Assembly (NCBI GenBank): GCA_947044405.1
Contig: CAMRHE010000063.1
Coordinates: 4,452,501 to 4,516,500 of the forward strand
Reading direction: 5' to 3'
Origin: Leptodactylus fallax
Taxonomy: Eukaryota; Chordata; Amphibia; Anura; Leptodactylidae
DNA: 64,000 bases
The notes under the pieces were generated by a model. That model saw nothing but the letters and a program-made list of their open reading frames with translations, ran no database searches and was not told the DNA's origin. Below, piece by piece: positions 14,901 through 22,100 of this stretch (its first letter is position 1; every line of letters begins with the position of its first letter). A program made the position numbers and the translations under genes.

Positions 14901-17587
14901 AGGGTTAGTAGAATTCCATGGCGAAAATTACTTAAGCACAAAAATGCACATGAGGGGTGGGAAATTTTCCGTAGGGAAATCATTAATGCACAGGAACTAA
15001 CAATACCTAGAAGCAAGAAAAATGGGAATCACCTAAAAACTCCAGGATGGATGACCAAAAAATTACATAACCTACTAAAAAAAAAAAGGAAACTTACAAC
15101 AAGTGGAAGATGGGAGCTATATCTAAGGGAGAGTATACAGCAGTTTGCAGACTCTGCAAGATAAGCATTAAAAAAGCCAAGGCTGAATACGAATTGAAGC
15201 TTGCAAAAGAAGTTAAGAGTAATGTAAAAGGTTTTTGGGGATATGTTAAGAGCAAAAGAAAAGTGAAGGAAACCATTGGAGTCCTAAAGAACGAAAAGGG
15301 TGAAAAAGTTAACATGGTGGATCAGCAAGTGGAGTTACTAAATTCATATTTTGTATCCGTCTTCTCCCAAGAAATGGATGGAAATATCAACATTAATGGT
15401 GATAGTGATGAGGGGAATGAGGACTCCAAGCTGATTATAAGTGAAGGTTTGGTAAGAGAACATTTAGCTAAGATTAAGGAAACCAAGTCCCCAGGACCGG
15501 ATGATTTACACCCTAGAGTCTTGAAAAGAATTAGCAGAGGAAATAACAGAACCCCTTGCAATAATCTTTAATAAGTCATGGGAGACAGGACTGGTCCCTC
15601 TAGATTGGAAAAGGGCAAATGTGGTCCCCATCTACAAAAGGGGAATAGGGACGACCCAGGAAATTATAGGCCGGTAAGTCTGACCTCGATAGTAGGAAAA
15701 ATCTTTGAACAAATCGTTAAAGAACATTTAATTAGGTACCTGGATGGGAAGGCTTTAATTAATCAGAGCCAGCACGGCTTTATGCCTAATAAATCTTGTC
15801 AGACTAATCTTATTTCCTTCTATAATAAAGTCACTGAATGGTTGGACCAGGGGAATGCAGTGGACATAGTATATCTTGTCTTTAGTAAGGCCTTTGATAA
15901 AGTATCACATAACATTCTTATTGAAAAATGATCAAGTATGGCTTTGATAAAATATCAGTGAGGTGGGTTCACAATTGGCTTAATGATCGGGCACAACGAG
16001 TAATTCTAAATGGCTATACATCAAACTGGAAGAAAGTAAAAGCGGGGTGCCGCAGGGCTCTGTCCTGGGCCCAGTACTTTTTAATATTTTTATAAATGAT
16101 CTGGATGATGGGGCTAATGGGGAACTAATAAAATTTGCAGATGATACAAAGATAGGAGGAATGGCCAACACTAGAGAGGAGAGAGAGTGCATCCAAAAGG
16201 ACTTAGACACACTGGAACAATGGGCTGAGGTGAACAAAATGGTATTCAACAGGGACAAATGCAAAGTTCTACATCTGGGTAACAGAAATGCAAGAAGCAT
16301 ATATAGTATGGGAGGAATAGTACTAAGTGAGAGTACAGGGGAAAAGGATCTGGGCATAATAATAGATCACAAATTCAACATGAGTCAACAGTGCGGTGCG
16401 GTGGCTAAAAAGGCTAATAAAATTCTAGGATGTATCAAGGCGAGCATTGAAGCTAGATCAAGAGAGGTAATTATTCCGCTGTACTCTGCCCTGGTCAGAC
16501 CCCACCTGGAATACTGTGTACAGTTCTGGGCTCCCCAGTTTAAGAAAGACATCGATTTATTGGAGCAGGTCCAGAGAAGAGCAACCAAAATGGTGGAAGG
16601 TCTACAAACCATGTCCTACGAGGAGAGGCTAAAAGAATTGGGACTGCTTAGTTTGCAGAAGAGAAGGCTAAGGGGAGACTTAATAGCGGTATTTAAATAT
16701 CTGAAAGGTTGTCACAGTGCAGAGGGATCTACCCTATTCTCATTAGCAGAAGGAAGCACGAGAAGTAATGGGATGAAACTAAGGGGAAGGAGATTCAGAT
16801 TAGACATTAGGAAAAACTTTCTAACAGTAAGGGTAGTGAGAGAGTGGAATAGGCTGCCACGGGAGGTGGTGAGTTCTCCATCAATTGAAATCTTCAAGCG
16901 GAAACTGGATAGGTATATAGCTGGGATGTTTTAGGAATTCCTGCTTTTGAGGGGGGGCCCCCTGCAGTAGGTCCGCCTCAGCAAGAAACACTCAATTTTG
17001 GTTGTTTTTTTGCTGTGGTGCGCAGGAGTTGCTCCAAAAGGTGCCCACTGAGGCTCTGTAGCCCAAGGGCCCACACAAACCTGGAGTCAGGCCTGGGTTA
17101 GGGTCACCTGAATCAAATGGTGTTTTCCCTTTGTGACTCGCTGACTCTGTTGCTGAGATATCGCTGTTTATGTCAATATGCAAATGAGCTCTTTGGAGCA
17201 ACAAGGGCATTGCCATTGCTCCAAAGAGCTAATTTGCATATTGACATCTCAGAGATAGAGACAATGATTCACAAGCAGAAAGCATCACAGGATTCAGGTG
17301 ACCCTAATCTATCTATCTGCAGGGCTGGGTTCATATGTTGGGTTCTGGTGGGTGACAGACTCCCTTTAAGCAATCCCCAATATCTTCTCATAAGGTCACC
17401 CCAACTGAACATCCAAAGTATCTCCCTGTACAGATACTTACCGTAGAATCCCGGCTCCTGGGGGCTAATACGTAGCAGGTAGACTGAATTACGAGCAGCA
17501 AAGCCAAGAAGTCCCCCCGGCTGCGTCACTGGAACGACTGCAGTACCAGTTAGGGGATGCGCTGAGCATCCGGTCTGGGTCACCCAT
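12..17587 (-). CDS. GEMIN5: GEMIN5 gene, N-terminal 13 coding exons (partial)
   Basis: Gem-associated protein 5 is the WD40 subunit of the SMN complex. It binds the Sm site and m7G cap of pre-snRNAs and also acts in translation control. Thirteen exons on the minus strand join in phase with GT-AG borders: 17587-17442, 10258-10104, 9026-8845, 8012-7861, 6672-6553, 5415-5283, 4508-4346, 3765-3553, 3241-3156, 2769-2687, 2338-2202, 622-549 and 193-12. They give about 608 residues co-linear with the human protein (about 1,500 residues), covering most of the two seven-bladed propellers. The last propeller repeats and the C-terminal dimerisation and RNA-binding parts lie beyond base 1. The first exon has a one-base frame break (see finding). 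Identification is by remembered protein similarity, with many invariant stretches such as [10 protein letters not shown] and YSCGGEG. Confidence 0.95.
194..548 (-). other. GEMIN5 intron with T2-like MITE (279-488)
   Basis: TTAAAGGGGTATTCCTA at 279 is mirrored by an end reading TAGCCCTTTA at 477-486. The arms pair over about 40 bases, including TGATCATAAAG and its partner. This is a palindromic element of T2 type and nearly fills the intron. Confidence 0.65.
549..622 (-). CDS. GEMIN5: GEMIN5 coding exon 12
   Basis: Encodes about residues 524-547: [14 protein letters not shown], then LAIGNEDG, matching human YKLPVHTEISWKAD and LGNEDG. Only 74 bases. Acceptor TTTTCAG, donor GTATGTAA. Phases 0 in, 2 out. 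Confidence 0.95.
885..1240. mobile_element. palindromic MITE in GEMIN5 intron
   Basis: GGTACGTCCACAGAGTT near 890 is mirrored by AACTCTGTAAACTTACC near 1230. The internal arms also pair (CAGAATCCACCTCAAAA against TTTTTGAGG-type sequence). It lacks the TTAA ends and belongs to a second frog repeat family. The rest of this 1.6-kb intron shows no gene. Confidence 0.5.
2202..2338 (-). CDS. GEMIN5: GEMIN5 coding exon 11
   Basis: Encodes about residues 478-523: [25 protein letters not shown] and [13 protein letters not shown]. Acceptor CCACCAG, donor GTAAGTG. Ends in phase 0. Confidence 0.96.
2442..2578. repeat. TATC/CTCT simple repeat
   Basis: Imperfect TATC, CATC and CTCT simple repeat in the GEMIN5 intron between exons 10 and 11. 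A second short dinucleotide run (TA then CA) lies at 2,957-2,985 in the next intron. Confidence 0.85.
2687..2769 (-). CDS. GEMIN5: GEMIN5 coding exon 10
   Basis: Encodes about residues 450-477: [19 protein letters not shown], then PPLPPFSF. Nearly identical to the human segment. Acceptor TTTTGCAG after a long pyrimidine tract, donor GTAAGG. Ends in phase 1. Confidence 0.95.
3156..3241 (-). CDS. GEMIN5: GEMIN5 coding exon 9
   Basis: Encodes about residues 422-449: [19 protein letters not shown], then [10 protein letters not shown]. Acceptor TTTGCAG, donor GTAAGTC. Phases 0 in, 2 out. The 311-bp intron between this exon and exon 8 shows nothing else. Confidence 0.95.
3553..3765 (-). CDS. GEMIN5: GEMIN5 coding exon 8
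   Basis: Encodes about residues 351-421: [36 protein letters not shown] and [11 protein letters not shown]. This is the best-conserved WD exon seen, 71 whole codons. Acceptor GTGTAG, donor GTAAGTAC. Confidence 0.97.
3815..4174. mobile_element. hAT-type non-autonomous element (degenerate)
   Basis: The left end CAGGGTAGGCAACATTTTT and the right end GGGTTGCCAACCCCAG resemble the ends of the clean hAT element at 11,458-12,530. The left interior shares the bases after the end (pattern CTGATT, AAATCAA, GGTACTC-like). No clear 8-bp duplication remains. It lies 50 bases upstream of the GEMIN5 exon 8 acceptor. Confidence 0.6.
4346..4508 (-). CDS. GEMIN5: GEMIN5 coding exon 7
   Basis: Encodes about residues 296-350: [26 protein letters not shown], and [10 protein letters not shown] at the end. 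Acceptor CTGCAG, donor GTGAGTG. Phases 2 in, 0 out. The downstream intron (3,766-4,345) is made mostly of transposon remains. Confidence 0.95.
4509..5282. other. GEMIN5 intron, T2-like fragment only
   Basis: A one-sided T2-like fragment at about 4,905-5,010 (TTAAAAGGATTTTG, then ATCACCTATGCACAGGAT and GATCGCTGGGACC). Nothing else recognisable in this intron. Confidence 0.4.
5283..5415 (-). CDS. GEMIN5: GEMIN5 coding exon 6
   Basis: Encodes about residues 252-295: [13 protein letters not shown], then [11 protein letters not shown]. The Trp in RLWL corresponds to the region of human Gemin5 reported to bind the cap (human Trp286). The donor is GTTAGTG, less common but acceptable. The joint with exon 7 restores the conserved CFGGELL. 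Confidence 0.95.
5416..6552. other. GEMIN5 intron, T2-like MITE fragments
   Basis: Several one-sided T2-type pieces: GTAAAGGGATTGTCC near 5,690; GACCTATCCTAAGCATAGG near 6,147; and an end AAAACCCCTTTAA at about 6,328-6,340. No gene seen. Confidence 0.5.
6553..6672 (-). CDS. GEMIN5: GEMIN5 coding exon 5
   Basis: Encodes about residues 212-251. A poorly conserved acidic loop ([16 protein letters not shown]) is followed by the WD core [16 protein letters not shown], nearly identical to human. Acceptor TCATCAG, donor GTAGGAG. Phases 1 in, 1 out. Confidence 0.95.
7329..7492. mobile_element. palindromic T2-related MITE
   Basis: AAAGACACTTTTCCC, then ATCCACAGGA on the left, pairs with TCCTGTGGATAGGGGATAAG and TGTCTTTAA on the right, around a loop GATCGCTGGAGGTCC. 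Located in the 1.2-kb GEMIN5 intron 6,673-7,860, which holds nothing else recognised. Confidence 0.55.
7861..8012 (-). CDS. GEMIN5: GEMIN5 coding exon 4
   Basis: Encodes about residues 161-211: [17 protein letters not shown], then [16 protein letters not shown], a WD repeat start. Acceptor TTCCTAG and donor GTATGTG. It ends in phase 1 in the acidic loop that is variable between species. Confidence 0.95.
8390..8801. mobile_element. T2-like MITE, both ends intact
   Basis: TTAAAGGGGTTGAGACCCA at 8390 and TGGGTCTCAGACAACCCCTT with TTAA ending at 8801 form matching inverted ends within TTAA targets. Arms continue (GGATACTGACAACC against the right-hand TGACCATCAGTATCC). T2-type MITEs with TTAA targets are known from Xenopus and placed in the Kolobok group. 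Confidence 0.8.
8845..9026 (-). CDS. GEMIN5: GEMIN5 coding exon 3
   Basis: Encodes about residues 101-160: [10 protein letters not shown], then [27 protein letters not shown] and HQEDLVAIG. It matches human Gemin5 almost residue for residue. The donor is the weaker GTAGGT, and a MITE ends 44 bases into the downstream intron. Phases 0 in, 2 out. Confidence 0.95.
9588..9852. mobile_element. T2-like MITE
   Basis: Left end TATAAAGGGATATTCCCAT, right end GCAATACCCCTTTA. Internal arms CAGGATATGCCATAA and GTGGATATGCCACGA pair. Located in the GEMIN5 intron 9,027-10,103. Confidence 0.6.
10104..10258 (-). CDS. GEMIN5: GEMIN5 coding exon 2
   Basis: Encodes about residues 49-100, the first WD40 repeat: [13 protein letters not shown], then a typical [11 protein letters not shown] end. 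The acceptor CTTCCAG and donor GTAAGATC are good. Phases are 1 in and 0 out. It is separated from exon 1 by a 7.2-kb intron filled with transposons. Confidence 0.95.
10655..11160. other. GEMIN5 intron: one-sided T2 ends
   Basis: GACCCCCTTTAAAGG near 10,658 and TTAAAGGGAGTCTGTCACC at about 10,700 are single ends of T2-like elements. The second is the family seen complete at 17,095 and 37,917. No gene recognised. Confidence 0.5.
11458..12530. mobile_element. non-autonomous hAT transposon with 8-bp target duplication
   Basis: Ends CAGGGGTAGGCAACC and, reading inward from the right, CAGGGGTCGGCAACC match at 14 of 15 positions. The element is flanked by perfect 8-bp duplications TGGTAGGG (11450-11457 and 12531-12538). 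These are hAT hallmarks. At 1,073 bp without a transposase frame, it must have been moved in trans. An internal hairpin lies at 12,141-12,373. Confidence 0.9.
12621..12916 (+). repeat. 67-69 bp GC-rich monomers in the CR1 5' region
   Basis: Four full units and a partial fifth start at 12621, 12690, 12757, 12826 and 12895, each opening GCGGCAGCGGCCCAGTGCGG. They sit directly upstream of ORF1, as promoter monomers do in some LINEs. Confidence 0.9.
13040..14031 (+). pseudogene. CR1 ORF1: coiled coil plus GDSL/SGNH esterase, broken
   Basis: The N-terminal part has a CMKCK Cys pair and a heptad-like helix ([17 protein letters not shown]). After a one-base frame change near 13,220 comes an esterase domain with GDSLLRG (nucleophile Ser), HVGTND and, at the end, DGIHLTKPG (Asp/His). 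A TGA at 13,879-13,881 interrupts the frame, which otherwise runs to TAG at 14,029-14,031. ORF1 esterases are known in the CR1 clade. This copy cannot make the whole protein. Confidence 0.8.
14043..16934 (+). pseudogene. CR1 ORF2: endonuclease and reverse transcriptase, frameshifted
   Basis: The first frame (14,043-15,164) carries an APE-like endonuclease: [29 protein letters not shown] and SDHAILEF. The reverse transcriptase follows in shifted frames: [27 protein letters not shown], then from 16,047 [20 protein letters not shown] and VRPHLEYC, to the stop at 16,932-16,934. Frame breaks are at a poly-A run (about 15,077-15,087) and near 15,525, 15,640, 15,928 and 16,045. All catalytic motifs are still readable, so the copy is fairly young. 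Confidence 0.85.
17095..17369. mobile_element. palindromic MITE, GTCTGTCACC family
   Basis: The arms GATATCGCTGTTTATGTC, AATATGCAAATGAGCTC and TTTGGAGCAA on the left pair with GCTCCAAAGAGCTAATTTGC on the right. The right end GACAGACTCCCTTTAA is complete. The left end starts at GTTAGGGTCACC, without the outer end. Same family as 37,917-38,630 and 51,278-51,466. Confidence 0.75.
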
Positions 17588-17598
17588 CCTTGTGTCAC
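17442..17598 (-). CDS. GEMIN5: GEMIN5 coding exon 1 (frameshifted in this copy)
   Basis: The ATG is at 17587-17585. The first 25 residues carry the conserved SPNWYC motif near residues 11-16; the equivalent human Trp/Tyr pair is reported to contact RNA. The reading frame then meets six G (plus-strand C run 17513-17518), where five would keep the family frame into GGLLGFAAR and on to the donor at 17441. Bases 17598-17588 would be 5' UTR if the acceptor at 17599 is used. With the frame corrected, the exon encodes residues 1-48 and ends in phase 1. Confidence 0.85.
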
Positions 17599-17879
17599 CT
17601 GTGGAGTCAGAACATAGAATACAATAACTGTCAGGTACATGTAATGGGAACTTTTAGGGGATAAGTTGACTAGGGTGGGCGCTCTAGTGTTCCTATATCT
17701 CCCATTAGCCAGCGAAACAGGGACCATGAATGAGCGGAGACCTCACCCAACAAACCATCAAGTGAAGGGTGACAGGAAGCCTCAGCAGGAGTTTGGGCAC
17801 TGCTATGGGGAAACATTTACCAATGTAATACCACCAGCCTGCCGCCATGACTACAATAACATGATGGCCCTATATACAT

Positions 17880-18962
17880 CAGTGTGTAGGTATTATATAC
17901 AGTATGGACATGTTATATACAATACAATGTATATGTATTACACAGAGGGTATAGAGATGATATAAAATGTGTAGTTATTATATGCAGAGTATACGTGATA
18001 TACACAGGGCATAAGTGTTATATATACAATGTGTATCATATACACAGTATAGGTGTTATTTATAGTGTTAAGGTATTATATACAGGATACGGGTGTTATA
18101 TACAGTGTATAGCTTCTAAATACAGTGTAGCTATGTTACAGAAGGTATAGGTGACATACAGTGTATAGATATTGAGTGTGCAGCTATTATACAGATGTTA
18201 TATACAATGTGAAGCTATTATATACAGTGCCATATCCAGTATGTTGATATCATATACAATGTACAGGTGTTATATACAGTGTATATGTTATATACAGCGT
18301 GTACCTATAATATATAGTGTGTAGTGTACAGGTGTTATATACAGTATGCTAATACAGTGCTCAGATGTTATATACAATGTATAGATGTTATATACAGAGT
18401 GCACATATAATATACAGTGTGTAGGTGTTATATACTGTGTACGGATGTTATATACAGCGTGTACATATAATATACAGTATGTGGGTGTTATATCCAGTGT
18501 GTACATATAATATACAATGTGCAGATGTTATATATACAGTGTGTAGATATCATATACAGTATGTTGATATTATATACAGTGTACAGATGTTATATACAGA
18601 GTGTACATATAATATACAATGTGTGGGTGTTATATACAGTGTGTACATATAATATACAATGTGCAGATGTTATATATACAGTGTGTAGATATCATATACA
18701 GTATGTTGATATTATATACAGTGTACAGATGTTATATACAGAGTGTACATATAATATACAGTATGTAGATGTTATATACAGTGTATACATATAATATACA
18801 ATGTGTGGGTGTTATAACCAGTATGAAGATATAATATACAGTGTACAGGCGTTATATACAGTATGTTGATATCACATACAGTGTGTAGGTGTTATATACA
18901 GTGTATAGATAATATACCCAGTATGTAGATATTATATCCAATGATCAGGTGTTATATACAGT
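17880..18962. repeat. TATA/ACAG-rich tandem array between the two gene starts
   Basis: Imperfect tandem units of about 25-40 bp built from GTTATATACAGTGT and ACATATAATATACA. A 142-bp block (for example GCAGATGTTATATATACAG at 18,521 and 18,663) is duplicated almost exactly. It lies upstream of GEMIN5, in its 5' UTR intron if the first exon is at 19,023. Confidence 0.9.
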
Positions 18963-19022
18963 ATATACACCCCTCACACACAGGTTACAGGTACACACAC
19001 ACATCATATAACCCCCTCTTAC

Positions 19023-19130
19023 CTGCTCCAGCTCAGTCTTCTCCCCAGCACGCTGCAGCAGTTCACGATCGCGCTGTCGTAAAGAACCGGTTCCCATGTG
19101 AGCGCTGACAGCGAGCGTGTCGTAAAGCGA
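19023..19130 (-). other. GEMIN5: candidate 5' UTR exon of GEMIN5
   Basis: On the minus strand, GGAGCAG followed by GTAAGAG forms a strong donor at 19022/19021. A possible acceptor (CCACAG) lies at 17599, eleven bases before the GEMIN5 ATG. This would make a non-coding first exon starting in the promoter next to MRPL22, with an intron of about 1.4 kb that is mostly tandem repeat. The upper end is a guess, and transcription could instead start nearer 17,600. Inference only. Confidence 0.4.
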
Positions 19131-19143
19131 GAGAGTGTCCAAG

Positions 19144-19165
19144 ATGGCTGCGTCCATATCTGCGG
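19144..19165 (+). CDS. MRPL22: MRPL22 exon 1 (coding part)
   Basis: ATG in the context AAGATGG, followed by AASISA and one base of the next codon. Donor GTGAGT. The short coding part matches the human gene layout. The start is chosen because the phase fits exon 2 and gives the expected targeting peptide. Confidence 0.85.
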
Positions 19166-22100
19166 GTGAGTAGCGGAGAGGGCGAGGAAGTCGGAGCCGG
19201 GAGAGTGAGTGTGAGGGCGGCTGTGTGTGAATGGTGAGCAGGAGCTGACAAGGAGGAGATATACCGATATGTGAGAAGTACTGAGCACCCGCCATGTCCA
19301 TCATGAGGACGGCATGGAGGAGGTGACTGCAGGGTACACAAGCCATGACCTACAGAAACTGCTCCTCTAATAAATAAATAGTATTCAGGGGTCAGTACTC
19401 CAGCTGCAGTGGAACTACAAGCCCCAGCATGCCCTGACAACAATAAACATGCAGTCTGTACGGGGCCCGAATATTACAGAGGAGCTGTCACCTCTCCTGG
19501 CATGGCTCTTGTACTAAATACTTGTATTATGGATCATCTCTTATTAGAACTTTACATTCCTCTGTTATTCCTCCTGGAAATATATGAATACATTGACAGC
19601 GGAGTGTTACCAGTCCGGGGGTGTCCCTGCACCTTCTGATATTGGCCAGTCAGTGCTCACAGTGTCTGATTTTGTAGGACGTACCCCTGTGACAAGGGCA
19701 ATAATAACATCCAGTTGTTATTTAAGGGGTTTCCTGGAAATTTTTAATTGATGACCTATCCTTAGGATCCGACACCCAGGACTCTGTGGATCAGCTCTCG
19801 GAGCACTTCTTCTGCCTCACAGGCCATGTGATGTCACATGACCTGAACGGAGCTCAGTCCCAAGCGAACAGGACCGAGATGAAAATACATATATACATCA
19901 TTACATGTACAGTCCCTTTGAAAAGCTGATCAGCCAGGGGCCTGAGTGTCAGACCCCTCCCGATCTTTAATAGCGTTGTTTGGGCTTAAGCTGTGTATGG
20001 CCTATCCACACGGTGGGGTGCGGAGAGCTGGCCCCAGGAGAGATCAGCTGTACGGAGCTGCTTCTGGCGACCATCCCATACACAAAATACTTCAATGAGT
20101 TCTGAGCTGCAATGACAGCTCTTGGCCCCCCACCGATCAGATATTTATGGCATATCCTAAGGATGGGCCATAAATAGCTTAAGCCTGGACAACCCCTTTA
20201 ATAGATGAACTATAATAAGAATAAAACCTGGAAAACTCCTTTAGTATATTCATATATTTCCAGGAGGAATAACAGAGGAACATCACAGAGATATAAGAAA
20301 AGATGCTCCAGCACAGGTATTTTATGGGGCAGCCAAGTATTTACTAAACAGACATGTCAGGAGTGGTGACCATTCCTCTTTAATGTTTGGTAGGGGGGGG
20401 GAGTGTAAGTGGCCATCAGAGCCTTCTAGTGCCGCTTATACTGGAGAATTAACTGGGTCAGATGTGACTGATGATCACTAGGACTGATTCCCTTCCCCCA
20501 CTAGCTATTATTTTCTTGTCCGTATGTATCTGTGCCTACACACAAGGGTTAATATCTTCTGTGTCTCTTACAGCTCTATGGGGGTCACTATTCCGGATCC
20601 AGCGGGGGTGAGTACAGCGTCTACAGATGCGTAGGAAAGTGGTTGGGGATTCAGAGTTGCCTCCTTTCCACCTGCTAGTAAGGATCTGTTCACATGGCAG
20701 AAAATCAATAGGGTCCATGGATCTTTCAGCTGTCATGGTTGTGCAGGGACTTGGAACACTGCCCTATCCAAGTGAATGCGGCTTGCTGCAGTTTCCTGCA
20801 CAGCCAGTTGGCGGTGCTGATAAAACCTAGAAGGTGCCAATTCTAAATCAGCTCTGTGGCCACTTCATTCTTGGAGGGTGATAGAGCTCAGATGCCGCCT
20901 ATTGTTAAGTGATGCCATAGTGATGCTAAGGCTACACAATCGGGGATAAGCAATCCAAACCTGATGGGTTTCTTGCATCCATCTTATCTCATTTGCAAGT
21001 CACAAATACTATCATTACTTGCGGTGAAGGCAGCATGACATTGCAATGTGCATCACAGCCAAAGTCTCCATGTAGCATAGAAGGTTGAAGGAAATTGTTC
21101 AGGTTCTTTGGTTATCAGAGTTTGTAGATCAGTAGAAGTTTCTGGTAAGGTGACCTAGCAGTGTACACCGCTCTCATGACAGTATGCTTGCTGTGTTATA
21201 GCCTGACAGCCACCAGCGCTGGCTTATTGCAAAGCGGGCTCCACACCACCGCCGCCCTGCAGAGACACAACTGGGAGATGAAGAACAGAGTGGTCTACCC
21301 GCCTCAGCTTCCTGATGAGCCTCGGCGACTCGCAGTGAGTCTATTTTAATGTCATGCATACTTTACAGATGCAGGAGGGGCTCAGCGGTTACGTACACCT
21401 AGGGCTGACAGTGACATACACGTAGTGCCAGTGGCTACATACCTGTAGGGCCGGCGGTTACGTACATGTAGGGCCGGCGGTTACGTACATGTAGAGCCAG
21501 CGGTTACGTACATGTAGGGCCGGCGGTTACGTACACCTAGGGCTGACAGTGACATACACGTAGTGCCAGTGGCTACATACCTGTAGGGCCGGCGGTTACG
21601 TACATGTAGGGCCGGCGGTTACGTACATGTAGGGCCGGCGGTTACGTACATGTAGGGCCGGCGGTTATGTACATGTAGGGCCGATGGTTACGTACATGTA
21701 GGGCCGGCGGTTACGTACATGTAGGGCCAGTGGCTACGTACATGTAGGGCCGGTGGTTACGTACATGTAGGGCCGGCGGTTACGTACATGTAGGGCCGGC
21801 GGTTACGTACATGTAGGGCCGGTGGTTACGTACATGTAGGGCCGGTGGTTATATACACGTAGTGTCAGTGGTTATGTACTAGTGCCAGTGGTTTCCAACA
21901 ATACACATCGGCATTTTGACACCAAACATAGCCATTTGAAGGCAACCATAATCCTGATGTGGCCCTCTGTGAAAATGAGTTAGACACCCCCGATCTAGAC
22001 CACACAATGGTGTGCTTGTTTTATGAATTTGTCACCATTTTATTATTCCTTCTAGCCAGGTGTAAAAAGTGTCTAAAACTCATGATAAATTTGCAGCACA

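Larger units (their letters stand above)
12580..16950 (+). mobile_element. CR1-type LINE, nearly full length, inactivated
   Basis: In order: GC-rich 5' monomers (12,621-12,916), ORF1 with a coiled coil and GDSL esterase (about 13,040-14,031), and ORF2 with endonuclease and reverse transcriptase (14,043-16,934). The reading frames are broken at several points (near 13,220, 13,879, 15,080, 15,525, 15,640, 15,928 and 16,045). The 3' tail GGAATTCCTGC after the ORF2 stop is CR1-like, but the usual octamer tail is missing. It lies antisense in the first coding intron of GEMIN5. The exact 5' limit is uncertain. Confidence 0.85.
19020..19165. promoter_or_regulatory. putative bidirectional promoter of GEMIN5 and MRPL22
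   Basis: This CpG-containing stretch lies just upstream of the MRPL22 ATG and contains the candidate GEMIN5 first-exon donor on the other strand. CAAGATGGCTGC at 19,140-19,151 fits a YY1 site and spans the MRPL22 start codon, a common arrangement in mitochondrial-gene promoters. No TATA box is evident in this stretch. Start sites are inferred. Confidence 0.6.

Noticed and set aside
18288..18794. Short open frames in the TATA/ACAG array
   Set aside because: Repeat peptides from a tandem array without conserved content.
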